This document shows, one piece after another, positions 13,184 through 23,426 of a stretch of DNA of 64,000 bases (position 1 is its first letter; every line of letters starts with the position of its first letter). The translations under genes and the position numbers were made by a program. Location of the stretch: NCBI RefSeq assembly GCF_037975245.1, contig NC_092567.1, positions 12,188,376-12,252,375 of the forward strand, given 5' to 3'. Below the pieces are notes generated by a model. It did no database searches. It saw nothing but the letters and a program-made list of their open reading frames with translations, and was not told where the DNA came from. The DNA is from Apostichopus japonicus. Its lineage: Eukaryota; Echinodermata; Holothuroidea; Aspidochirotida; Stichopodidae.

Positions 13184-13537
13184 CAGACCCGTCAACTCCC
13201 CCGGTTTTACCGGGAGACTCCCGGTTTTTACCCGAATCTCCCGGCCTCCCGGTTTCATATTCTATTCTCCCGATTTTTTAATGTTTCATCACTTGCGACA
13301 TTTCTGAAAATAGCCAACAGTTAGTCCTATGCTTATTCGCGTAATAAGTGTAATCTAAATATAGATTGATTGTTTACAAACACGTTACGACTGACACAGT
13401 GCTGTACGGGACTCTCAACCAATAGCAGGCTTCTTTGTCAGTTCTCGGACTTCACGCAATGTACGTTGGCCTTGGTAGAGTCCTGAATACAGTACATTAG
13501 TACGGCGTGCACTGTGCATATGCCATGGTGCACTCAG

Positions 13538-13540
<3 letters not shown>

Positions 13541-13621
<81 letters not shown>
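13541..13621. repeat. (TA)n microsatellite
   Basis: About 80 bp of uninterrupted TA dinucleotides. It abuts the 3' side of the minus-strand Penelope-like fragment. Confidence 0.95.
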
Positions 13622-13625
<4 letters not shown>

Positions 13626-13731
13626 ATATAAGTAAAAACTTAAAAAAAAAAACCAATTCCCCTGAGCTGAAACGCACCAGCGAACAAACTGTATTCGGAG
13701 CGCACAGACGGACCAGCAAGATGTGAAAAGC

Positions 13732-14484
13732 TTAAATATCCAATTGACGTCCAGCACAGCCATTCATTAAGTTATTACTGGCTTTTATGGTAAGGGCTTC
13801 GATTATTTTTCTTTCACTGGTATTGGGTAGGTTGTGATGTAGGATTTGACAATTGATATTTTCTCCAGATTTCGGATCTATATTGTGAGTTTGTAAATGT
13901 GTGTATATGGTTTGTTTAGTCATACGTAGATGTTCTTTTATTCTCGTTCCAATGGTGCATCCCGTTTCGCCGATGTATGTAGACGAGCAAAGATTGCATT
14001 TAATCTTGTAGACACAGTTTTTGGCTAAACAGATATTCTTCTTTACAGCGATTTTGCAGGTGTCACAGTTGGGTGGGCAACCCTGTTTGTCACGTGGCGC
14101 GGAAAACAAACTCGCTGATGGATTACCTGTCATGAAGTGTGTTCTCAGATTTGTAATGCCCGATCTGCTGATTGTTGCCAGGGTCTGTCGTTTTATGTTC
14201 TCGTTCACAAATGGTACTTTTAGGTAAATTCTTTGATCTTCAGATGGTCTAGTAGGGGTGATTATTGTGTGTTTCATGGTTGAGTTCACGAATTTTTTAG
14301 GATATCCGTTTCTTATGAAGTTAGTTTTTACTTGTTTAAGAGATAGTTTAGTTGAGGGTTTGTCTGTGGACCTGGATATGGCTCTTCTTGTTTCTCCCGT
14401 CAAGATGGCTCGTTTGGCAGAGGTGGGACCATGGCTGTCCCAGTGCAAAATGCAACCACTGTGTATAGGTTTGTTAGAGCCATC
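13732..14484 (-). pseudogene. 5'-truncated Penelope-like retroelement: RT tail plus GIY-YIG endonuclease
   Basis: The minus-strand frame is open from 14484 (after a TAA at 14485-14487) to the stop at 13732. Numbering from the codon at 14448, a tail of the RT domain comes first (NGYP at about 47-50). Then come the linker with three Cys (124, 128, 131) and a GIY-YIG nuclease-like domain: VYKI (146-149), YIGET (158-162), Arg169, GluHis (172-173) and a candidate catalytic Glu217. This Cys-rich linker plus VYKI...YIGET...R..EH is the signature of the C-terminal endonuclease of Penelope-like elements. In them it nicks DNA for target-primed reverse transcription. The RT core, with its YxDD motif, is missing, so the copy cannot retrotranspose. 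The nuclease part is intact in frame, suggesting a fairly young dead-on-arrival insertion. Confidence 0.85.
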
Positions 14485-14552
14485 TTACTGTGCTTGTTGA
14501 AGTCTCATTTTCTACATTTCATCATATACACCAAGCATGTCAACATCCGCTC

Positions 14553-14556
<4 letters not shown>

Positions 14557-14640
<84 letters not shown>
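14557..14640. repeat. (TA)n microsatellite
   Basis: About 84 bp of TA repeats on the 5' side of the Penelope-like fragment. With the tract at 13541-13621 it brackets that fragment. Confidence 0.95.
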
Positions 14641-14644
<4 letters not shown>

Positions 14645-15141
14645 TTAACTTGTATGTATACGTGGCGCGGCGTACCATTTGTGTGCAGTTCGCATGTAGG
14701 ATATTTGTATACGTCGAAAAACAGTTAAGTTCTATGCCGACGAACACTTTACATGCGTCCTCTTCGCTGCTAGGTGAATATTACGTCTCAGTTAACTACG
14801 ATTTAAGAAACGGCTGTTTCAAACATCTCACTAATTCTTTCGGCGAATATTCATGGAGCTCAATAACATTTCCTGCGTATAAACTCGTACAGGGATTACA
14901 CGCGGTATCTACGCGGCGTCTACGCGGCATTTTGTTTGTCAACGTCTTTATACGATCCTGTAGGCGTACCCTTGTCCAGTTATACGTGAGCGGTACTGTA
15001 AACTACACGTTAGGAGTATTTATATCATTTCAGTTGAAAATTACCAACCTCCCTAGTTTCCCTTAATCTCCCTATTTTTTGGCCCTGAAAAAATGTTATT
15101 CTCCCTATTTTGGGGTCAAACAGGTTGACAGGTCTGTGATG

Positions 15142-16336
15142 TTACATTGAGCTGAGAAGAAGGCCACTGCTACGGTGTTCACCCGTCCCAGCCCCCCACC
15201 CCCTCAGACTTTACCCTAAAAATATTTATTGGCATTAATGGTATATGGAGCCAATTTAAGACCTAACTGTAGTCTAATTATGCTCAGAGAACACCATTTA
15301 AAGTAGCTTTTCAAAACAATATCAGGGGGCGGATCTACATCGGATTTGCCTTCAACAAGCCAACCAACACACCGCCACTTTTTTTAAGTTCTTCTTTCCA
15401 TTCTAGCCTTTCCATAACAGTGAAGGCCCTACCCAAGTCAATCGGAAGGAATTTTAGATTTACTGCTCCACCCCCCCCCCCCACCCTTGAAATCATATAT
15501 TACAATTGGGGTCGAGAAGGGGTCCCATTGTTCGAGTCCTTCGATCCGATTTCATCTAAAGGCCCTATAGGTAGCCTCTCATCAGTGTATGACAATAACG
15601 ATATATGCCCTGTTATATGTAAAGTACCGTAGTAGATAGCCTATACATCTGATATTAAGATGTGGTACATGGCTACATGTATGTAACATGCTATAATGTG
15701 TACCTCTTTGTCAGGCATTATTGTATATAAGAATAATAACTGGTTGGGCAACATGTCCACCCAACGGCTATTTACTAAATAACTGGACGGGCAAGACTGT
15801 ACTTTCTGATTTTCCATGCAATTGAACAATAGTGATTTTAACATCGGTTAGTTCAGTTTTCAAACTTTGCACTAGTATTCTTTAGCACAACCTTAAGTTT
15901 AGACGACATTTATAGTCTAAATACGCCTCAAAATTGTTTCTGCCGGAGCCCCCCCCCCCCTCCACAACACCCTACATGGAATTGCATTCAACGACTCAAC
16001 AGCAACACCATCATAACTTTCGCCACATATAGTCTGACCATAAAGGTTCATTCCCCTTCCTAAATTGATCGGGAGAATTTTGGAATGTGAACCCACGTTA
16101 CTGGGTACTAAACCATACAGGAGAGTTGATCCGTTTTCAGGATTGGAGAGGCAAACTTACCTCTTATGGACTTAATCAGAAATATACACAAATTAGCCAC
16201 AAGATGTACCTCCTCCTTTATGTTCTACACCCTTCCCCATATCTATGTAGACATGTGACAAATTACTTGATTGGCGTAGGAAGGGAGCAAAAAAATGAAT
16301 GGTTTGGGGAGGTGGTCGGGAGGCATCCCAATTAAA
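15142..16336. other. Unassigned stretch
   Basis: No gene seen. C-runs lie at about 15471-15482 and 15951-15961. Short plus-strand ORFs at 15420 and 16087 have no recognisable content. Confidence 0.45.
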
Positions 16337-16341
16337 CAAAC

Positions 16342-17663
16342 CAGGGGCGTATCCAGGGGGGCGCAACAGGCGCGCGCCCCCCTATTGGTCGTCAAAAAAA
16401 AAAAAGGTTAGCAAAAAAAAAAAATTGATGACGACCTTTATGTGAGATGTCGGTTAATCGCTCAACCCCCCCCCCCCTCCCGTATGCTTTATTTTTTGTT
16501 TGCCAAAAAAAGGTTCTGGCGAACTTCGGCGGTATAATAGTTTTAGAAACATAGATGGTAATTGTGTTTGTATTATCGCGTAGCACAGGGCGTGTATAAG
16601 GCCTCTGGGCTGCCTGAGGGAGCCCATAATAGCTCCGTGCATAACACGTGAGGTTACTCTATCGAGGCAAAAATTTTGACTTGTCCATTCACGAAATTTA
16701 TTTCTGCTGACCTTTTATGCCTCAAATTTTTTGTGTACAATTTTTCTTGACCTCGATTTTCAAATTGCTAATCATACTTTGCTACACGATAAGACGTTAT
16801 TATAGTATTATAGTATTTAATTTTTAGGCAACGACCGCTCGCGTCAAAACCTCTTTTTTTTGCAAACAACACTGAACACAAGATTTTAAATATCTTGCAG
16901 ATAAAAGCATTCATTATGCCTATGTTATAAATATTTAAGTCATACTTAAACAATTTTTGTACATTTTTTCCAGATAATAGTTAAATACGTTAAATTATTT
17001 TTTGATAATTGACATTAAAAGAATACCTATAATGTCACAGATTTTTTTATCAGAATGTGGCTAAACCTAAACTGCAGCGGTTTATTACTCAATACCCCCA
17101 TCTTTGTAGGGAAAGAAATCAGTCAGTCACTTTTATGCACGATGCGCTGGTGAGTGGTTCCGTTCCGGTTCGAAGTTTCAACATCTACAGTCGCAAGCAT
17201 CCACGAAGGATGACATTTTTTAACCCAATGGAAGAGAAGTAATTATCTCTGCATCAATTTCAGTCAAATTTAGTAGTAATGCAACCACTGTACAGTCAGA
17301 CCATTTTGCTGTTGTTGCCAAACTTCATGTTGTAAATCATTGATAAACTAAAGTAAAATTCATAAATTTCTTAAAGGCTTTGATGGTGAAACTTGGCAAT
17401 CACCAGATTTCCCAGTCGGTCACAAGTTTTACAAACACTAAGTGACATGCCAGCCATACTAAATTGTGCATTTTGTGTCCATTTTTACTGGAAATGTTGC
17501 TTATTATTAAGGTCGAAAAAAAGGATCACATATGGCACCATTTTGCATTTCAGCCCTTCTTCGAAAGCAAAAATTGTCCACCCCTCCCCTTAGACCCATC
17601 CCCCCAGGACGGCGATCATTCATGCCTGACGCCCCCTAGTGGAAAATCCTGGATACGCCCCTG
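16342..17663. mobile_element. Non-autonomous DNA transposon, copy F (5-bp TSD)
   Basis: The terminal inverted repeats are perfect over 16 bp: CAGGGGCGTATCCAGG on the left and CCTGGATACGCCCCTG on the right. A perfect 5-bp duplication CAAAC lies at 16337-16341 and 17664-17668. The interior is non-coding, with A-runs near 16394-16425. The last 100 bp (CCCCTTAGACCC, CAGGACGGCGATCA) are shared with the element at 55074-55566, linking the two families. The ends are those of copies A and B. Confidence 0.9.
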
Positions 17664-17668
17664 CAAAC

Positions 17669-18250
17669 AATACACATTTCGTCATTACTGTGACCCACAT
17701 CAATACTGAACATTTTCCAAATTTCCATATCAAAATGTTGACTACTTTATCCCGACATTTTTGAATATTTTTGGGAATTTCAACCCTTTCTCCAAATTGA
17801 AACCCTTTCCTTGAATATCAAGTTTGTCTTAAAATTGCCTTCTTTAATTTAACCGAAATTCTCAACACTAGACTACTTTATCTAAAGATTAAACTTCTTC
17901 GATTTATTTCGACCTCTTCTTTAATTCCCTCCGTGTAAAATGTCGATTTCTTTTTTGGTTTTAAATATTTGCCTTTTTACTAGAAATGTTTATATCAAAA
18001 TGTCGATATAAATTTCAACTATTTTATATCCAAAAATTAACTTTTCTTGAAGAGGATGGTACTTATTAAAGGGAAGAAGAAAGAGGGGGGGGGGGTCTAC
18101 ATGAATTGACTGTTAACATTATTGATGAAATATCGACATAGTACTTATAGATTTGAGCAATTACGAGGTACGTGAAAAGACAATACATCGTTTGATAGCC
18201 TAACACTCTCTTTGCTGGTACAAAGATTTAGCTGAATAATCCAGCACTGA
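17669..18250. other. AT-rich stretch with CAAAATGTTGA-like repeats
   Basis: Bases 17710-18050 repeat motifs such as TCAAAATGTTGA, TTTCCAAATT and TATCAAAATGTCGA, resembling the zone at 9568-9690. A G-run lies at 18086-18096. No gene seen. Confidence 0.5.
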
Positions 18251-18531
18251 ATGGGGCGTAGCGAGGAATTTGCCAAGGGAGGGCGAAGTCTGTAGGCAAA
18301 CTATCTAAGCGGAGCGCCACCATGTGTCGGCGCGAAGCGTTCAAGGAAATTTTGGCCGAAAATGGCTCCCAGATCGCTGGAAATGGCACTTCCCAGGCCT
18401 TGTTAGTTGCATCTAAGCATTTTTTATGTTGAAATTACTAGCGACATCATAAAAAAATACAAACAATATTCCCAAGGGGGAGGGGCGGTCGTCCTCTGCC
18501 CTCTGCCCTCCCATATATGACTACGCGCCTG
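18251..18531. mobile_element. Short hAT-like MITE (TIR GGCGTAGCGAGG)
   Basis: The left end reads ATGGGGCGTAGCGAGG, where the first bases have drifted from the CAGGCGCGTAGCGAGG seen at 11015. The right end ATGACTACGCGCCTG is a matching inverted end. The interior carries the shared modules CTGTAGGCAAACTATC, AGCGCCACCATG, GAAATGGCACTTCCCAGG and an AAGGGGGAGGGGCGG tract. No target duplication is evident. This is the most complete solo copy of the module that also sits inside copies A and B. Confidence 0.75.
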
Positions 18532-20639
18532 CCTTCACATTATTTGAAACAGACGGTATTCAAACGTTTGTGTTTATTGTTTGTTTATGCATCCACTAGC
18601 AGATATTAGGGTGGGGGAATGTGTACAAACCATGCTTTTGGCCCAAATTGTAACCGTTGGTTGGGGACTAACACCCCACCCTAGGGGAAATGTCAATGAT
18701 AGTTTGATCTACTTGATAGAGGTTGTGTTGTATTATTTACTTCCTCGACCCATTCCTTATTACTACATATCCAATTGACGTCAGTTTTAAAACTGTCTGT
18801 TTCCACCGGGCATGTATAACGTTACGTACATTTATTTCTATTGGCGCCAAAATGTCTGTTACAAATCTCAAACATCACCCGCGAACAGCTGGGAAACACC
18901 TGTGTATGAGTATCGGTGACTCATGCTATTGAATACCTGTTCACATTTATATATCAGTATCACTGACAATGAAAAGTTTAGTGTTATATCAGTGGAGCTG
19001 CAGAGTACGTAGTATATTCGTGGGAGTTGTTTGTTACCATTGACTTGTTGAGTGTTAACGAAGATGGATTGTTTAATGGAGAGGAACCGCTGTGAATAGT
19101 TAAAACAGTAATTATTGATCAGAGAGATAATTTGACGGTATGGTATAGAGGCATAGGCTAGGATGTGTACAGAGGCCAGGCAAAACTTAATTAGGCTATA
19201 GGTTAGACTAGTAATACAGTTAGGCTATGTAAAAAGCTCAAACATCACCCGCGAAAAGCTAGAATTACTACTTTTAGCAAGAGGACATGCTTAGCAAACC
19301 TCACTAATAAATAATACAAATCTTAGCCTATAGTTGTTGACTGATTATCAAAAAATTCCAAGTTAAAGCATATCTTAAATAAAAAGGAATTGAATAAAAT
19401 ACAATCGAGACACTGAGTCTTCTTTAGGGATCTTAAATTAAGCGAATAATAAAACCAGCGATTAACATTCTAGGTGAGCTGATTCCTACCCTTTAGTCTT
19501 TACTTCGAAAATAATTACTTCATTCTAGCTAACATAAAGTTTCCATAGACAAGCTTTGGAACTTTGATATCCCTTCCAAAAATTTAAATCACAGAAAATG
19601 GTTCAACTCGACTTTACTCGTACATAATATAGCCTTATAGGCGTGAAAACAAGTCAATCTATAACATTCCACAATTATTATTGTAATCACCTAACTTACT
19701 AAATCTACCAGGTCGGACATTTGAGCCAATTATGTGAGAAACCTGCAGCTTTTTACCGAGCAGGCTGACTGAAATAATGTTATTTAATAACTGATTATTA
19801 GTTGAATAACCTAACTCCTGCCAATATACCTGACACTTAATGTGATATATAGTTTTGTTAAATACTGTATAGGGCCTAGAGTTTTGAGCCTCTATCAATT
19901 ATAAAACAGTTTTCCAATTTAAGTCTAATAATAATCAAATGCAATACATAGTTATTAAAAGGAATCTTTCGTCCATGTTTTTCCAGGAGCAACTAGATCG
20001 TGGTGTTCTACTGACAGCTGGTTTGTCTTAATTTTGCCCACATAATTATAAAAACTGTACGTCATTTCCAAGCCAACAGACTTATGGCCACATGATGTTT
20101 AAAAAGTAAATGGTTTTGAATTGAAAGTGCGCCACCTATTTTACCCTGCTGCAACTCTCAATAGCAGAAGTTCGCCAGAGCCGTAGCTCAAACGTTAAAT
20201 GTTCCGCTAACTGTTCACACCCGATGAACTCCATGTAACAGAAGATATTTCAATGAAGACCCAATCAACCCGATTAAACTTAAAAGTAATAATTAATTAG
20301 TATAATTAAACCCTCAAGGATATGAAGTGTTTACAGATAACAATATTATTTGTAAAAAAAAAATATATAATTAGCGGATGGTACTATTTAATTGGAAGAA
20401 ACGATAAAGTTTAGAAAGTTAAAATCATAAGCAATACCCAATTTAGGAATATCTACAAACACAAAGAAAGAAAAATGTTACATTTCGAAAAAATCTACTA
20501 GAAGTTATGTCACACTCAAACCGTAACTTAGGAATGAATTTGATAATTAACTCATTAAACACAGATGGACATCATCTTTAAACAAATCATATTAATTAGA
20601 AATAATTATAATTCAAGCAGAATAGTCGGATTTGGATCA
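18532..20639. other. Unassigned AT-rich stretch
   Basis: No gene seen. The 24-mer CTCAAACATCACCCGCGAAC/AAGCT occurs at 18867-18890 and again at 19237-19260 with one mismatch; the surroundings are otherwise unlike. The rest is AT-rich. Confidence 0.45.
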
Positions 20640-20644
20640 ATAAT

Positions 20645-22474
20645 CAGGCGCGTATCCAGGATTTTCTAACCCGGGGGGCGCGAATTACTATCTAAGCGGA
20701 GCGCCACCATCGGTTGGCGCGGAGCGTACAAGAAAATTTGTGGTTTTGATACCCCCCAGATCACCGGAAATGGCACTTCTCGGGCTTGAAAATGAGCAAC
20801 CAGATGTACACTTTTGCCTGAGAACCAAGTATTTCCCCAAAGTTTTTTTTTTCATCAATAACCTTTTTGAAGATTGTCACCAGTCACACATCATGTTCGA
20901 CCTGATTGCATGTCCTATGGATCATTGCTTTTGTAGGTTATTCTACGTCACGGCCCACAATATCCGAAAGCCCCACTTTTGAAGGTTTTAAGCCCATTAC
21001 TTGTTGAGAATTTGAAAATTCACTTTTCTCGCGAATAAAATCACCTGAAAACATACCCATAATGTTGCACAAAATTCAATCTATAGACAACCAATATAGA
21101 AAAACCTCCTTGAACCCCTAACAGACGGGTCAAAATTGAACGAGTAGAGGAAAGTATGATGAAGAATGTTGGTGAGGAAATTTTGGAAAATTCCGACACA
21201 GTTAATTTATTGGTGTAGAAATATTGCAACCTCTTATAATGGCTTTTACAAAACTTGGTATAAGGAACAGAAAAATAGCAGATATTTCCGATATCAGGTA
21301 TATCGAAACCGAACACTTCACTCATAGGCGTAGGTCCCGTAGGAGGCGGTGGCTGCAGCCCCCCCCTCCTCCTAATTGTTTTCCCTTTTTTTTGGGCACC
21401 TACTGAAAGAAAAATAAATAGCAATGAATAGCTTAAAATGATCTCATTGGTAATTGAAATAAAGTTGTAAGCTTGGCCGACATTACTACTGTAAAAGAGA
21501 GTTTTGACATAAATGGATCTGTATGCTTTTTCTCCATCTACATAAGACAAAATTTGGTTGTTTACATTAGCATCCGCCGGTATACTGTGCAACTTTGACG
21601 GACCGTGCGGTACACGATGCCATACAATGTAATGACCGATCTTGCCTATATGATATTGGCATCGACATGTTGAATGCGCGCTTCTTGCGCGAAAAATTTT
21701 GGCTTTTTTTTCGGGCAAGTCATTACAGCCCCCAAATCCAATGTGGCTCCTACGCCTTTGACTACACACATTGACAGTTTTTGAGGCTGTACATCGTGGA
21801 ACATGCATTTAAATGCTCATTGATATGATGTTATATCTGCTCTTTGCTTTACAAATTCGAACAGGCGTGTAGCGAGTACTTGCCAAGGGAGGGCGAAGCC
21901 TGTAGGCAAACTATCTAAGCGAAGCGCCACCATGAGTTGGCGCGAAGCGTACAAGAAAAATTTTGGCCGAAAATGCCTCCCAGATCGCTGGAAATGACAC
22001 TTCCCAGGCCTTGTAAGTTGCATCTAAGCATTGTCTATTTTGAAATTACTAGCGATGTCATAAAGAAAATTTGCTCGGGGGGGGGGGGGCGGTCGCCCCC
22101 TTCCCGAAATGCGTTATGTTCCCCGACGACTCGGTCGAGTTCAAGTACATTAGTGAGAGAGGAAAAACGGAAACGTCAAAAATGGAGTTGTCGGGGTAAG
22201 GGGTAGGGTGAGGCGCACACCCCCTCCGTAATCCTTGATCTGTCACTGGCTACCCTGTGTATATAATAGGGATCTTTCTCTTCCCGAGGTCTTGACTATC
22301 TTCTACTCCCTCCTTTTCTCCTTTTTCTCTCTTTTTTCTTTTTCTTTTCCCTTCCTTCCTCTCCTCCTTTTCTCTTTTCCCCTCCTTTTCCCTTTTTTCT
22401 TCTCTTTTTTTCTCTCCTCTTTTCCTTACCCGGGGGGCGCGCGCCCCCAACGCCCCCCCCTGGATACGCACCTG
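20645..22474. mobile_element. Non-autonomous DNA transposon, copy B (5-bp TSD)
   Basis: The left end CAGGCGCGTATCCAGG and right end CCTGGATACGCACCTG are inverted repeats, flanked by the perfect 5-bp duplication ATAAT (20640-20644, 22475-22479). At 1830 bp it is the longest copy and lies opposite to copy A. Three modules are visible: a left module also present at 43051-44149; an inner inverted-end module (about 21325-21762, GGCGTAGG to CCTACGCC); and from about 21864 a module starting CAGGCGTGTAGCGAG like the solo MITEs. A long C/T-rich tract (22270-22430) precedes the right end. A 255-codon minus-strand ORF crosses two modules and is not a transposase. Confidence 0.9.
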
Positions 22475-22479
22475 ATAAT

Positions 22480-23217
22480 GAAATAATTTGTAAATTAAAT
22501 TTTGAGTTTAAGCCTCGTCAACCTTCTCTCTGGAAACTTGAATTTGATCTACCGTACATCTGCTTCTCTAAACTGCATTTTAATTATAAGAAACAACCTA
22601 TTGATTTAAATATAATTCTTCAAACTCTCCTTATACTTTATAAAAACCTGGTATTAGTTAGAGTAGAAGTTTCCTTTTCATGATCCCTATAACATTAAAT
22701 TACATTTTCCTTCTGAAAGTTCTAAATAAAAATACAAATAAATTTGATCAATATTTTTCTTCAAAAGATAGATAATCTCAATTATTATTGACCCATTTCT
22801 TATAAAATTCTCAACCCGTCATTGAGATTTGTTTCCTATTAACTAATAAATAAAAATATGTAGCCTCGCATTCTTATTTTATTAAACCTTACTAGCTATA
22901 AAAACTTTAATGAATAATTTAATTGTAAAACAATCAAACTAACCCTTTAATCCTACATTACCACTTTATTTTCTCTAATCTAATGTAATTATTCCTGTTT
23001 ATATTTGTGTCCCCATAAAATCAGCCCCTTATTTCCGTTCTAATAACTGATTCCGTCTTACAAATAAACACGACCTAAATGTCTTAGTTTATCGCTTTAT
23101 TTTCCTTTATCTTTTTTTCGTTATTTTTATTTTATTATAATTATTCTAAACCTAACCAAATCCAATATATTTATCTCTATCTACTCTGTTATCAGTAACT
23201 ATATTCTTTCATTCTAG
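22480..23217. other. AT-rich stretch upstream of the first recognised LRR exon
   Basis: Very AT-rich, presumably intron. It ends with the pyrimidine-rich acceptor TTCTTTCATTCTAG directly before the exon at 23218. Confidence 0.5.
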
Positions 23218-23426
23218 ATTCCTATCTCCTGTGTGGCTCTAGCAGCCTGCTCTCCTAGAGTTGATGAGTCTGGTCTGAACCTTATCCTTAAGTCTGGTCT
23301 CTCTCTCTCTATCCTGAGTTCTCTCCAGGAGCTGTGGATCGGTGACTACAACAGGAGACTAACTAGTGAAGAGTTGGCGGCCATCTTGTCTTACTCCTCA
23401 CAGTGTACAAGCTTGAAGGAGCTGAG
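23218..23426 (+). CDS. Leucine-rich-repeat gene, internal exon 1 of those visible
   Basis: Bounded by TTCATTCTAG and a strong GTAAGT donor; 209 nt, ending two bases into an Arg codon. The frame reads IPISCVALAACS and then a leucine-rich segment including LSSLQELWIGDYN and CTSLKELR. The L..L.L spacing, about 28-30 residues between the LQEL and LKEL repeats, fits ribonuclease-inhibitor-type LRRs as in NLR-like receptors. Base composition is clearly more GC-rich than the AT-rich flanks. Upstream exons, where any NACHT or death-fold domain would lie, are not seen in this window. LRR assignment is fairly secure; the receptor class is inferred. Confidence 0.8.

Larger units (their letters stand above)
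13184..15136. mobile_element. hAT-like element I, host of a nested Penelope fragment
   Basis: The left end CAGACCCGTCAAC is the inverse of the right end GTTGACAGGTCTG with one mismatch. The flanks are CGATG (13179-13183) and TGATG (15137-15141), a 5-bp duplication with one mismatch. The left subterminal region repeats CTCCCGG or its variants several times (13194-13272), and the right one has CTCCCTATTTT repeats (15070-15110). Such clusters are typical of hAT transposase-binding regions; that is inference. There is no transposase ORF. A Penelope-like fragment and two (TA)n tracts occupy the centre. Confidence 0.65.

Noticed and set aside
14431-15066. 211-codon plus-strand ORF
   Set aside because: Includes a poly(Ile-Tyr) run from (TA)n and lies antisense to and beside the Penelope fragment; no domain.
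21041-21808. 255-codon minus-strand ORF
   Set aside because: It lies inside transposon copy B, crosses two of its modules and shows no domain; the same region in copy A is not open over this length.
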